This document shows, in pieces, positions 8,102-17,747 of a stretch of DNA of 64,000 nucleotides (position 1 is the first letter of the stretch; every line of letters starts with the position of its first letter). This DNA is from CAZKAP01 sp964552195 (GTDB lineage: Bacteria > Bacteroidota > Bacteroidia > Flavobacteriales > Flavobacteriaceae): positions 62,001 through 126,000 of the forward strand of contig CAZKFM010000001.1 of the NCBI GenBank assembly GCA_964552195.1. Direction: 5' to 3'. Under the pieces are notes generated by a model. It searched no databases, was not told the DNA's origin, and saw only the letters and a list, made by a program, of their open reading frames with translations. The translations under genes were made by a program, and so were the position numbers.

Positions 8102-9655
8102 CTACTGCCCCATCGCTTTTAGTGCATTCACGATGCGGTAGTCCTTGTCTGCCGGTCTAAGCCGGGTTTCCGAATCGAAATCCATGATCAGGGGCTCGGA
8201 GTCGCCGGCCTGGGCGGGCCATTCCGGTAGCCCCTCGCCGTTGGGGTTTCCGGTTTTGATGAAGTTCACCATGTACTGCTTCATCACCGACGATACCCGG
8301 TAGTCCTCCTCGGTGTATTCGAAGCCCTCGTTCAGGTCGAGATTACCCCAGCAATACGAGATCTCCTGGGCGTGATAGGCGCCTAAGGGCGGCTCGTAAG
8401 TGCTCAGGTCCACGGAGGAATGCGGGGGGTGCACCTTGCTGAAAATGTAGCGATACACCGGCTTTTCGGAAAGGTTACGATGCAAATCGAACCATTGCCA
8501 CGCTCCCGGTACGATAAACCCTAGGGATGCGAGTTCGGCTGAAGAACGGCGCACCTGTTCCCGGGTCTCATGGGGGTATTCCGCCAGGATTTCCTGGTAT
8601 TGGTTGGGGAAGGCTGCCTGGGTGGCGCTGACGAATCGCTCTTTGCTGAAGTCATTCCCCCCGAGGTAGGCTTCTTCGGGCATTTCGGTGGAGTTCCAGC
8701 CGAGGATGAGCGGGATGTCCGCATGCTGTTTAGCTTCGTAGAGCTCACTGAAGTTTGCAGGCAGGACGTAACCGTCGCGCACGGGAAAAAAGGTCAGGCC
8801 GTCCACATTCTTGTAGATCTCCAGTATCTCGGCGGTCGAGGCCTTTCTCAGCTGATCAAGGCTGGTATAACCTGCGTTCTCCGCTATCAATCGGCCGTTT
8901 CTCTCGGCCAGCACCAGGGGAAACATGGGTATGGTTCCTCCGCTCGAACCAATGGCTCCGGCCATCAGGTCTTTGGAAAGGGGAGAGGTCATCAGGGCCA
9001 GCACGGACATGGAGCCGGCCGATTCCCCTGTAATGGTTACGCGCCCAGGATCCCCGCCGAATCGGGCGATATTGTCCCGCACCCATTGCAGGGCGAGTTG
9101 CTGGTCCATGAGGCCGTAATTGCCTGAAGCGCCTTGTGGGGACCCCTTACTGAGTTCGGGATGAGCGAAGAAGCCGAAGATGTTCAGCCGGTAATTGATG
9201 GAGACTACGACCATGCCTTCCCGGGCCATGCTGCTGCCTTCCAGTCGGGCCTCCGCACCGGTGCCAGCAGCGAAGCCGCCCCCGTGAATCTGTACCAGCA
9301 CGGGCAGGCCTTCCTGCTCGCCGGCGGGCTTCCATACGTTCAGGTACAGGCAGTCCTCGCTGAGGTTCTCTTCCTCGAACTCCACCCAGTCGGCGAAGCG
9401 GTAGGTGACCGCCTGCTTGCCGTAGGTTTTAGTCTCCTTAACCCCCACCCAGGAGTCCGGCTTCTGCGGGGGCGCCCATCGAAGCTCGCCTACCGGCGGC
9501 TTGGCAAAGGGAATGCCCAGGTACTTCTCTATGGCACCATCCTCGCTGAACACGCCTTCTATGGTACCGGTTTCAATCTCCACCGTGGGGGAGTTGTTCT
9601 GACCGTAGCCTAATATGCCGTACAGGCACAGAAAAATCATCAATATACGTTTCAT
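8102..9655 (-). CDS. Type-B carboxylesterase / lipase family protein
   Basis: A secreted alpha/beta-hydrolase of about 517 residues. I start it at the ATG at 9655, where a signal peptide (MKRILMIFLCLYGILGYGQ) begins; a longer frame to 9706 would overlap the upstream gene. The oxyanion-hole motif HGGGFAAG and the nucleophile elbow GESAGS are visible, as are the EDCLYLNVW signature and a C-terminal His near GAYHAQEISYCWG. The family cleaves carboxylic esters, and the cell location is periplasmic or outside. It follows the cytochrome-rhodanese fusion by about 10 bases in the same direction, suggesting co-transcription, though a functional link is not obvious. Confidence 0.92.
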   Translation of the reverse strand: MKRILMIFLCLYGILGYGQNNSPTVEIETGTIEGVFSEDGAIEKYLGIPFAKPPVGELRWAPPQKPDSWVGVKETKTYGKQAVTYRFADWVEFEEENLSEDCLYLNVWKPAGEQEGLPVLVQIHGGGFAAGTGAEARLEGSSMAREGMVVVSINYRLNIFGFFAHPELSKGSPQGASGNYGLMDQQLALQWVRDNIARFGGDPGRVTITGESAGSMSVLALMTSPLSKDLMAGAIGSSGGTIPMFPLVLAERNGRLIAENAGYTSLDQLRKASTAEILEIYKNVDGLTFFPVRDGYVLPANFSELYEAKQHADIPLILGWNSTEMPEEAYLGGNDFSKERFVSATQAAFPNQYQEILAEYPHETREQVRRSSAELASLGFIVPGAWQWFDLHRNLSEKPVYRYIFSKVHPPHSSVDLSTYEPPLGAYHAQEISYCWGNLDLNEGFEYTEEDYRVSSVMKQYMVNFIKTGNPNGEGLPEWPAQAGDSEPLIMDFDSETRLRPADKDYRIVNALKAMGQ

Positions 9656-9666
9656 ACCAATGGGTT

Positions 9667-11733
9667 TTAATTTCCGGAACGCACCGGATAGCCCCGCTGG
9701 GCCCATACGAGTATGCCTTCGTCCATGATGGCAGTGTTAGTGTAGCCGGACTCCCGGAGCTTGCTCACCACCCGGCCCGAGGCGGCATGCGGACAGGCAC
9801 AATAGGCCACGATCCAGGTGCTGTCGGGGATGTGTTCTAGGAACTTCTCCGGTTCCTCGTAGTAAGGCACGGGGATGGCTCCCGGGATATGGGTCTGTCG
9901 CCAGGCCACTTCCGAACGGGCATCCAGGATCACGATACGCATGCTGTCCTTCATGGCCTGGTTCAGCTGGGCCGCGCTCAGGTAGAGACCTTCGCGGAGT
10001 TCGAATTTGGGTCGTTCTCCATTCGGATTCAGGATGTATTCCTCAGGTTCGGGGACCCTGATGGTGTCTTTCTGAGGCGCACTCCAGCCCGAGGCGCGGC
10101 TTCGCAGGAAAGCCGTAACGTTGTCGATATCGGCTTCGGACAGGCTGTCCTTAAATCCGATCATGGGGGTGCCGTCCCTGCCATTTTCTATCGCATATTT
10201 CAGGAAACCATCGGTAGCGGTGGCCAGTAGCATGGGATGTCCGAGTGCCGGGGCGGAAATACCCTCTCCTTCTGATCCGTGACAGCTGGCACAGGTATTG
10301 GCGTAGATCTCGGCGCCCCTGGTCACGTCACCAGCGACCGGCTCACGCGATACCTCTATGGGTTCCTCCACACCGCTTTCCTCGTACAACCACTTGAGCA
10401 GCAGTTCGATTTCGATGTAGTCCAGCGGCCCTCCCTGTTCCTTGTAATATCCGGCCATGGCTGTATTGGCCCGACCGTACTGAACGGTATAGCGCATGAA
10501 GTTGGTGCCCTGGGAAGTAGCCAGCAGGGAGTGGGATTTCAGGGAAGGGGCGTGGTCGGCGGCATAGCCTTCCCGATCCGGTCCATGACAGAGGGCGCAA
10601 TACTTGGTGTAAAGGCCGGCCGCATGGGCCCGGGCCGTGCTGTCCAGCTCCCCTCCGAAATTGAGTTTGAGCTGCTGTGCCCATTCCGCTTGTTCATCGG
10701 GTTCCTGAACGAAGTCGAGCTGTATGCCCAGAGCGTTCTCCGGCCCTATGCTGAGGCTTTTGGTCAAACTGTCCCGGAGGATGGCGCCTTCAGGCAGCTC
10801 CCGGCTGAGGTAGGCATAGGTAGAATCGATCTGTTCCACCTCGAAGGTGAGGCCATAGATGCCGGGGCCTCGCATTTCCAGGAACCGGCCGTGTTCGCTT
10901 TCCGGGGTACGGGGCTCCGTGAGCCGCAGGGTCTGATTTCGCATCACCCGGTATACAGCCGTATGTTGCGAATCTTCCGTCTCCAGTTCCACCAGACCCA
11001 TACTGCTGAGCGCTTCCCGGGCCTTTTCCAGATTGTCCACGACTATATCGATGCCGGTAAAGCCCACCACCCCGTTGGGGTGCCTCATAAACTCGCGCTG
11101 AAAGAGATAAAAGGTCTTCCATTCGTGCATGCGGGCGTAGGGAAAGCTCGCGTATTCTTCGAAGGTGGGCATATAGGGCATCTCCTGACTACCCAGCACT
11201 TCCAGGCTCCTGAGTGTGGATTCCTTGGTGGCCCAGGCCGAATTTCGCGAACGACGGTTGGGAACCCCCAGGGAACGGACCGAATCCATGACAAACCCCA
11301 TTGAGGAAAGCCAGAGGCTAGTGCTGTCGGTGGCCGAACTGGACAGGGAATACCGGAGCACTCCCTGGCCGCGGTCCAGAAAGGAACGCAGGCGGGCATC
11401 CTGATCTTCTTCCGGCAGGGTATCCAGCACCGACATCAGGGAGAGATTGCTCATGTCCGCAAAGCCGATGGAAGCCGAAACCGCCCCGACGTACGGTAGC
11501 CCCTCCGTACTGCTGCGCTCGGGCACATCGAATCCCAGGACATCCCGGTAGTGGGCCTGTGCGCTGTCCAGGTGATCGACGACCAGAGTGGCTGAATTGA
11601 TGCCATAGCCTCGCCTGAGCAGGGCGCGGGTGGTATCGATCTCCTCGGAGGTGTCGGTATTGCAGGAGGCGAGTAAGACGAATATAAAGGCGATGAAGGG
11701 CGAAGCAAAAAAGCACAAGGAATCGGACTTCAT
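9667..11733 (-). CDS. Lipoprotein fusing VOC, cytochrome c and rhodanese domains
   Basis: A 688-residue lipoprotein with lipobox Cys24 (LLASC). Order: a VOC/glyoxalase-like module (about 45-190), a second VOC-like module (about 220-350), two c-type cytochrome domains with CALCH and CASCH haem motifs and later Met ligands (AMAGYY, PMIGF), then a C-terminal rhodanese domain with active-site loop YCACPHAASG. Haem attachment and the lipobox place it outside the cytoplasm. Cytochrome plus rhodanese suggests electron transfer coupled to sulfur handling, and the VOC part may bind a metal or small substrate. The reaction is unknown. I did not recognise this exact architecture. It is upstream of and close to the carboxylesterase. 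Confidence 0.88.
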   Translation of the reverse strand: MKSDSLCFFASPFIAFIFVLLASCNTDTSEEIDTTRALLRRGYGINSATLVVDHLDSAQAHYRDVLGFDVPERSSTEGLPYVGAVSASIGFADMSNLSLMSVLDTLPEEDQDARLRSFLDRGQGVLRYSLSSSATDSTSLWLSSMGFVMDSVRSLGVPNRRSRNSAWATKESTLRSLEVLGSQEMPYMPTFEEYASFPYARMHEWKTFYLFQREFMRHPNGVVGFTGIDIVVDNLEKAREALSSMGLVELETEDSQHTAVYRVMRNQTLRLTEPRTPESEHGRFLEMRGPGIYGLTFEVEQIDSTYAYLSRELPEGAILRDSLTKSLSIGPENALGIQLDFVQEPDEQAEWAQQLKLNFGGELDSTARAHAAGLYTKYCALCHGPDREGYAADHAPSLKSHSLLATSQGTNFMRYTVQYGRANTAMAGYYKEQGGPLDYIEIELLLKWLYEESGVEEPIEVSREPVAGDVTRGAEIYANTCASCHGSEGEGISAPALGHPMLLATATDGFLKYAIENGRDGTPMIGFKDSLSEADIDNVTAFLRSRASGWSAPQKDTIRVPEPEEYILNPNGERPKFELREGLYLSAAQLNQAMKDSMRIVILDARSEVAWRQTHIPGAIPVPYYEEPEKFLEHIPDSTWIVAYCACPHAASGRVVSKLRESGYTNTAIMDEGILVWAQRGYPVRSGN

Positions 11734-11838
11734 AATTGCGGTTCGGGTTGGTTGTTCAAGATAGAGTTTTTAGCCCATTTTGTAAACGGTTAAAGGTTCC
11801 TGTTACCTTTTGGGGATAACCCGGTCAAAGGTTGGAGA

Positions 11839-13842
11839 TCAGCTTAACCCGGATATGATATAGCGGTATATGGGATCCAGGGATTTATGACGGGGCTGCA
11901 GGAAACTCCGGGTATGATATACGGGCTTGGCCAGCATGTCCCTATTGATCATCTCGTCTATGGTATCGTAAAAGTCCAGGGAGGTTTTGCCTACCAGCAG
12001 GGGAAGCAGGGGGTTCCCGGCCTTCCAGAACTCCAGTATGCGCACAAAGCCGCTGAGATACAGATAGTCCTTGGTAAATCCGCCGCCACGGAATACCCGG
12101 GTAACGAGGGTATAGGCGTCATGGGGATCTTCCTCCTGTTCCGTTATCAGATACTGAAAGCAATCGATAAAATCGGCCCCGTTGCACATCATATCCACCA
12201 CCACTGCCCTGAGGGCCAGTTTCTTAAGTCGCTTTAGGGTGATGTTGCCACTGAGGTATTCCGAGAGTATGGCGAGGCCTTCCTGAGTCTTGGTGTTGAC
12301 GGGCAGTCCGGCATTGAAAATATGCAACGGCTGCTTGAGGGAATTCTGTGTGGTCACCATGTGTACCCCGATTTCGTGTTCGATCAGGGCATTGACCTCT
12401 TTGCGTGTGAACCGGGCATCCGGTCGAATCAGTATGGTCTTTCTGGAATTGAGCACCATCACCTGCGAGATCACCTTTTTGCTGAACTCAATGCGGCATT
12501 GCATTCCGTATTCGGACAAGGCGGTCTTGAATAGGGAAACGACTTCCTCTGAGTTGAGGTTGGGTTCCGTCCGGGGCTCGGAGGCGATAGGGGGCAGGTG
12601 AAGCAAGTATTGGGCGTTTTGCAGATCGTTTTTTTCGGGCCGTCCCAGATACCGCAGCGAATTATACAGAAATTTAGTGCTGTTCAGAGAGGATAGCAGG
12701 TCAATCTTATCGAAATAGCTGCCGATCACCGCTTCGTAAAGGTTGCGCACCGAAATGTCCGAAATATCGCGGGTGGGCAGGGCGCTTAGCTCCTGCTTGA
12801 GTTCGAATGGGCTGATCCGTATGGGCGAGTATCTGAAACGGGGCGGCTCGGTAAAGTTGGATTTGAAAAACTTCTTCTTCTCCTGGGCGGTATTGGTGGG
12901 ATTTACATAGGCCAGGAGTTCAAACCCCTTCAGTATCTTGGTCAGGCGCCTATCGACTAGGCCCAGGACCGGATCTTCCCTTCGGTCGAGCAGGTGGGCC
13001 GAGTGGCTGGTTTTCCAGCTGGTCCATCGTTTGGAGTACTCCTGGGCATGGCCCAAAACGGCCTCTTTAATCGACTGCCTGAGGTCCGAAATGAGCTCCG
13101 GATAGTCCTCACCACTCAATTCGTCGCAATACACCTTCTTGATGTCCGTGGAAAGCACCAGTACATGGGGGAAATGCTCGTGCAGGTACGAGCTCAGGTA
13201 ACCCCCGTGGCGGTCGGTCTGAGTAATCCGGGGAGGGTTTTCCTGATTGGAGAGCCGGATTTTGGCCAATTCCGTCTTCCAAAGCTCCATTCCTTCAGTG
13301 AAATGGGCAGAGGCCGAGGGATCGGCACTGATCCGGAATAACGGCGCCTCCGATTCCAGGTTTTTATAGCTGAAGGCATGAAAGTCGTAAACGGCACAGC
13401 CTTCGTACTGCTGTATCAGCTTGTCCACCAGCGCATGCAGTACCGAGTAAAATGCCCGGTGTTTGTTTTTGCTCTGCTGCTCTTCCCGGGAGGTGAGCGG
13501 CTTTTTCCATAGGCGGTGCCCGTCCCACTCCTGAGCGATGCAGTCTTCGACCGACCTGTTCAGATCGTATTCCAGGCAGGAATCCCGGCCTTCCATTGTA
13601 ATGGGAAGCGAGTCGATAAAGGTTCCCGTATGCGGGGCCTCGCGGTACCAGCGCTGGTAGTCGTCCAGTGCCATCTTCGGGGCCAGCTCCTTTCGGAAAC
13701 GGTGGCCGTGGTGAGGGGCTACGCAGAGGTAGGGCACGTATTTGTTAACCTTGATGTGAAAGGACCCATCGGCCGCAACGGCTTCAAAAGTGGTTCCTGA
13801 CTGGATGAGCTGGATGATTTCTCTGGTGCTCAGCGCATTCAT
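11839..13842 (-). CDS. QEGLA-motif protein (DUF1704) with N-formylglutamate amidohydrolase-like N-terminus
   Basis: A 667-residue protein. The N-terminal part (about 15-250) resembles N-formylglutamate amidohydrolase (APHHGHRF, PHTGTFIDSLPI and HGGYLSSYLHEHFP). The C-terminal part (about 300-650) is the DUF1704 putative metallopeptidase region, with HEIGVH and the name-giving QEGLA followed by SEYLSGN. This family is annotated as flavohemoglobin-expression-modulating, and its C-terminal domain is related to tubulin-tyrosine-carboxypeptidase-like proteases. No signal peptide is seen, so it is probably cytoplasmic. A divergent gene starts about 180 bases away. The molecular target is unknown. 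Confidence 0.87.
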   Translation of the reverse strand: MNALSTREIIQLIQSGTTFEAVAADGSFHIKVNKYVPYLCVAPHHGHRFRKELAPKMALDDYQRWYREAPHTGTFIDSLPITMEGRDSCLEYDLNRSVEDCIAQEWDGHRLWKKPLTSREEQQSKNKHRAFYSVLHALVDKLIQQYEGCAVYDFHAFSYKNLESEAPLFRISADPSASAHFTEGMELWKTELAKIRLSNQENPPRITQTDRHGGYLSSYLHEHFPHVLVLSTDIKKVYCDELSGEDYPELISDLRQSIKEAVLGHAQEYSKRWTSWKTSHSAHLLDRREDPVLGLVDRRLTKILKGFELLAYVNPTNTAQEKKKFFKSNFTEPPRFRYSPIRISPFELKQELSALPTRDISDISVRNLYEAVIGSYFDKIDLLSSLNSTKFLYNSLRYLGRPEKNDLQNAQYLLHLPPIASEPRTEPNLNSEEVVSLFKTALSEYGMQCRIEFSKKVISQVMVLNSRKTILIRPDARFTRKEVNALIEHEIGVHMVTTQNSLKQPLHIFNAGLPVNTKTQEGLAILSEYLSGNITLKRLKKLALRAVVVDMMCNGADFIDCFQYLITEQEEDPHDAYTLVTRVFRGGGFTKDYLYLSGFVRILEFWKAGNPLLPLLVGKTSLDFYDTIDEMINRDMLAKPVYHTRSFLQPRHKSLDPIYRYIISGLS

Positions 13843-14025
13843 ACTGCCGTGGCATATTTTTTCCCGCCAAACGGCTAATTTAATTCAGATTTTACGGAAC
13901 CTGCTTTAGAATTGCGGTTTTATGTCACGCGATTACTTGCGCAATGGCTGAGCTGGCGGCAAACCGAATTCGAAAAGGCAATTTACATGCGAGCTAATCT
14001 TATATTGCGAGTCATAAGCTTTACG

Positions 14026-17000
14026 ATGAAAAAACAGACCCTTGTACTATTGCTGTTGCTGCTGGCCCCAGTTCTGCTGGCACAAACCGCCGAGGAATAT
14101 TTTAAACCGCTGAAATATAGAAATATAGGCCCTTTTAGAGGTGGGCGCTCGGTCTGTGCCACCGGCGTGGTGGGCGACCCCATGACCTATTATATGGGCA
14201 CTACCGGGGGAGGCCTCTGGAAGACCTCCGATGCCGGGCAGCACTGGACCAACGTCTCCGACGGATATTTCGAGCTGGGCTCCGTGGGTGCCGTGACGGT
14301 CTCGGCCTCCCATCCTAATACCGTGTATGTCGGCATGGGGGAGCACGCTCCGCGCGGGGTCATGACCTCCTATGGGGACGGGGTCTATAAATCCACAGAT
14401 GCCGGTAATACCTGGACCCGCCTGGGGCTGGAAAAGACCCAGCACATCTCCCGCATACTCGTTCATCCGGACAATCCTGACATCGTCTATGTGGCGGCCC
14501 AGGGGGCCCTCTACGGCCCGAACCGTGAACGAGGCATCTATAAAACTGCGGACGGAGGGCAGACCTGGAAGCAGGTGTTGTTCGTTAATGAACTCACGGG
14601 CTGTTCCGAACTCTCCATGGACCCCGAAGTCCCGGAAGTGATGTATGCCACGATGTGGGAGCATCAGCGGAAACCGGAGAAGGTCATCAGTGGAGGCCCG
14701 GGAAGCGGGGCGTATAAGTCCGTGGACGGGGGAGAAAGCTGGACGAAGATCGAAAACGGCCTACCTGCCGAAAAGGGCAAGATGGCCATAGCCGTAAGCC
14801 CGGCAAACCGAGACCTGGTGTATCTTCTGATGGAGAGCGATTCAAAAGCGGATAAGGGAGGCCTGTTTGTCTCCCGGGACGGTGGCGCACATTGGTCCAT
14901 GGTCAGCGGGGACAATAGGCTCACCCAGCGCGCCTGGTACTATACCGAACTCTTTGCCGATCCGCGGAACGAAGATGTACTGTACGTGCTTAGCGCCCCA
15001 TTTTTGAAGTCCATAGACGGGGGTAAAACCTTTGAGAGACTGTCTTCCGCCCATGGGGACTACCACGACCTGTGGATCAATCCGGGTCGGTCTGAAAACT
15101 TCATCCTCGCCGGTGACGGGGGAGCCGAGATCACCTTCGATGGGGGTGAGCACTGGTCCTCCCTGGAGCACTTGCCTACCGGTCAGTTTTATCGCATCAA
15201 TACCGATAACCTGTTTCCGTACAACATCTATGGAGGCCAGCAGGACAATACCTCGGTCCGCATACCCTATATGTCCATGGGCAACAGTGGAATCTGGAAT
15301 GCGGACTGGACGGCATCGGCCGGCGGAGAAAGCGCCTTTTTGGCCTTCGATCCGGATAACCCGCGCTATGTGATGGGTGGAAGCTACCTGGGGACCATAG
15401 AGGTGCTGGATACGGAATCCCGCATGTCCACCCAGATCATGCCCGCTCCGATACTTTACCTGGGCAAGGCAGCGCGGGACATGAAGTACCTCTACAACTG
15501 GAATGCACCCATCATCTGGTCGCAGCATGAGCCGGGCACCTTCTACCACTGTGCCCAGTTGGTGCTGCGCACCGAGGACCTGGGCCAGACCTGGGAGGAA
15601 ATGTCTCCCGACCTGACCCGCAACCAGGACGACAAACAGGGGGATGGGGGAGGCCCTTACACCAATGAGGTGGCCGGAGCCGAGAACTACGGAACCATTG
15701 CCTACATGGTCGAATCCCCTCATCAGAAGGGCGTATTCTACACCGGCGGCGACGATGGACTGGTCTATCTGACCCGGGACGGCATGCAGACCTGGGAAAA
15801 CGTCACGCCCAAAGGACAGGGAGAGACGCTGGTCAATGCGATCGAGGTGTCGCCCCACGACCCGGCCACGGTTTACATCGCGACCACCCGTTACAAATTC
15901 AACGATTACAGCCCGGCCCTGCTGTGCTCCAGCGATTACGGCAAGACCTGGAAAAACATCAGCAAGGGCATCCCCTATGGAGCCCACACCCGTGTAGTCC
16001 GGGAAGACCCGGGCCGTAAGGGCCTGCTGTATGCCGGAACCGAGAAGGGTATCTACATTTCCTGGAACGGGGGCACAGACTGGGAGCCCCTTCAGCTCAA
16101 TCTTCCCAGAACACCCATACAGGACCTGAAAGTGCATCAGGGCGACCTGATCGTGGCCACTTCCGGCAGGGCCTTCTGGATCCTGGACGATTTATCCGTC
16201 CTCCACGAGTACCGGCCTGAGGGGGAAGGGGTAACCCTGTACACGCCTGAAAACGCTTATAACGGTTATTGGGGGAGCCCCTTGAATGGAAATAGCTCTG
16301 AGTTCAGCGGTACGGACTCCCGTCTGGGCGTGAACCCGGCCAATGGAATTACGGTCTATTACGAGCTGCCCGAACTGCCGGAGAACACTAAGGTTACCCT
16401 GGAGGTCATGGATGCCCGGGGTAAACGGGTAAATGCGTTTACGTCCGCCCGGGACTCCTCCTACAAGCGCTATGCCGGCGGGCCGCCTCCGGATCCCGTC
16501 CTGAGTAAAGAGACCGGGCTGAACCGCTTTGTCTGGGATATGTCGCATCCGACGATGGCCGGAGCGGAGGGGGTCTATATCGAGGGCTCCTACAGCGGGC
16601 ACCGGGCCATACCCGGGCGCTACACCTATCGCCTGACCGTACAAGGACAGACCTATGAGACCGGTGCGGAAATCCTGCCGGTACCCTCCTACGGCATCAG
16701 CGAACAGCAGTACCAGGAATACGACGAGTTCATGGGCGAAACCGAGGCCAGCCTGTCGGAAATGCACCAACTGGTAAGCCGTATGGATGGGGTCAGAACC
16801 CAGCTGAAATCCGTACTTGAGGGAATCAAAGACGCCCAACTCCGGGCCCGGGGCCAACAGTTGCTGGAGGAGCTGACGGCCTGGGATGAGGAAATGGTAC
16901 AGCGCAAGAGCAAGGCCTACGACGATGTGATCAATTTCCCCAATAAGTTTACCGCGGAGTACCTGTTCCTGATCAATCAGTCGCAGAGCGGCATGCCCCG

Positions 17001-17148
17001 CATTACCCGCGCTGCTAAGGAGAGGAGGACCGAACTGGATGTGAAGTGGGCGGAACTCAAGGCCCAGGCGCAGTCCTTTATCGACAAGAGTATCCCCGAC
17101 TACAATAACCGGCTCTGGCAGGCCGGTATAGGGGCTATACGGCCCTGA
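14026..17148 (+). CDS. Secreted VPS10/sortilin-like Asp-box beta-propeller protein
   Basis: About 1040 residues from the ATG at 14026, chosen because a clear signal peptide (MKKQTLVLLLLLLAPVLLAQ) starts there; the frame is open back to 13912 but that part looks untranslated. The mature protein opens with the FKPLKYRNIGPFRGGRS motif typical of a Bacteroidota family annotated as glycosyl hydrolase or VPS10 domain protein. Many Asp-box motifs (SDAGQHW, TDAGNTW, ADGGQTW, VDGGESW) indicate tandem beta-propellers (about residues 25-730), followed by a beta-sandwich and a helical tail. Catalytic activity is unproven in the family. Confidence 0.88.
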   Translation: MKKQTLVLLLLLLAPVLLAQTAEEYFKPLKYRNIGPFRGGRSVCATGVVGDPMTYYMGTTGGGLWKTSDAGQHWTNVSDGYFELGSVGAVTVSASHPNTVYVGMGEHAPRGVMTSYGDGVYKSTDAGNTWTRLGLEKTQHISRILVHPDNPDIVYVAAQGALYGPNRERGIYKTADGGQTWKQVLFVNELTGCSELSMDPEVPEVMYATMWEHQRKPEKVISGGPGSGAYKSVDGGESWTKIENGLPAEKGKMAIAVSPANRDLVYLLMESDSKADKGGLFVSRDGGAHWSMVSGDNRLTQRAWYYTELFADPRNEDVLYVLSAPFLKSIDGGKTFERLSSAHGDYHDLWINPGRSENFILAGDGGAEITFDGGEHWSSLEHLPTGQFYRINTDNLFPYNIYGGQQDNTSVRIPYMSMGNSGIWNADWTASAGGESAFLAFDPDNPRYVMGGSYLGTIEVLDTESRMSTQIMPAPILYLGKAARDMKYLYNWNAPIIWSQHEPGTFYHCAQLVLRTEDLGQTWEEMSPDLTRNQDDKQGDGGGPYTNEVAGAENYGTIAYMVESPHQKGVFYTGGDDGLVYLTRDGMQTWENVTPKGQGETLVNAIEVSPHDPATVYIATTRYKFNDYSPALLCSSDYGKTWKNISKGIPYGAHTRVVREDPGRKGLLYAGTEKGIYISWNGGTDWEPLQLNLPRTPIQDLKVHQGDLIVATSGRAFWILDDLSVLHEYRPEGEGVTLYTPENAYNGYWGSPLNGNSSEFSGTDSRLGVNPANGITVYYELPELPENTKVTLEVMDARGKRVNAFTSARDSSYKRYAGGPPPDPVLSKETGLNRFVWDMSHPTMAGAEGVYIEGSYSGHRAIPGRYTYRLTVQGQTYETGAEILPVPSYGISEQQYQEYDEFMGETEASLSEMHQLVSRMDGVRTQLKSVLEGIKDAQLRARGQQLLEELTAWDEEMVQRKSKAYDDVINFPNKFTAEYLFLINQSQSGMPRITRAAKERRTELDVKWAELKAQAQSFIDKSIPDYNNRLWQAGIGAIRP

Positions 17149-17265
17149 CCGGCGCAGTCGTTTTGACATGAAACGTAAGGTGGCTGTGTATAGGCTCACG
17201 AATTTGGGCCTTAACTCTTGTTAAACAACGCAATAATTGGGAACAATTCGTAGTTTCGTAACCAC

Positions 17266-17664
17266 ATGAAGCAAGTTTCGCAGCGCATATTGGCTCCTCT
17301 GATGGCCCTGCTGGTCCTGATGTCTTCGGTCTCCTGGACCGTAGACATGCACCTGTGCATGGGAAGGGTAGTGGACATGGTCCTTTTCGGTCAGGCCGAT
17401 ACCTGCGGAATGGACGCGGGCATGTCCCAGGAGTCTAAGCATGGGTGTTGCGACGAGGAATCCTATTCCGTCCAGGCCCAGGACGAACTCCTGCATATGA
17501 GCTACGATCTGGACCTGCAGCAGCAGGTATTCCTGGTCAGCGTAGCCTACTCGTTTTTCCTGGAGAGTGAACTCCCGGCCCGGGAAACCCCTTCCATACA
17601 AATTCACCCCCCACCCGAACTCGGGCAGGACTTGCTGGTCCTGTACGAGACCTTCCTGATTTGA
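17266..17664 (+). CDS. Small secreted Cys/His protein upstream of a metal-efflux operon (HYC_CC_PP-type)
   Basis: A 132-residue protein with an N-terminal membrane or signal segment, a metal-ligand-rich stretch (DMHLCMG, DTCGMDAGM, HGCCDEE) and a Pro-rich tail (HPPPEL). This Cys-Cys/His pattern is typical of short proteins that Bacteroidota encode just upstream of CusA/CzcA-type pumps. It probably binds copper or another soft metal in the periplasm. It lies 83 bases upstream of the RND pump gene in the same direction, so it is likely the first gene of the efflux operon. Confidence 0.75.
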   Translation: MKQVSQRILAPLMALLVLMSSVSWTVDMHLCMGRVVDMVLFGQADTCGMDAGMSQESKHGCCDEESYSVQAQDELLHMSYDLDLQQQVFLVSVAYSFFLESELPARETPSIQIHPPPELGQDLLVLYETFLI

Positions 17665-17747
17665 TGATTGGATAGAACCGAACGATGCACGCATCGGGCC
17701 GTATGCCTGTGCGGGTCGCAAGTGTACTTTCTATCTAATTGTCATAT

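Noticed and set aside
10279..11304. 341-residue plus-strand open frame
   Set aside because: Lies entirely within the VOC-cytochrome-rhodanese gene, whose haem motifs and lipobox define the true strand.
14842..16137. 431-residue minus-strand open frame
   Set aside because: Antisense to the Asp-box propeller protein; no own motifs, typical GC-driven shadow.
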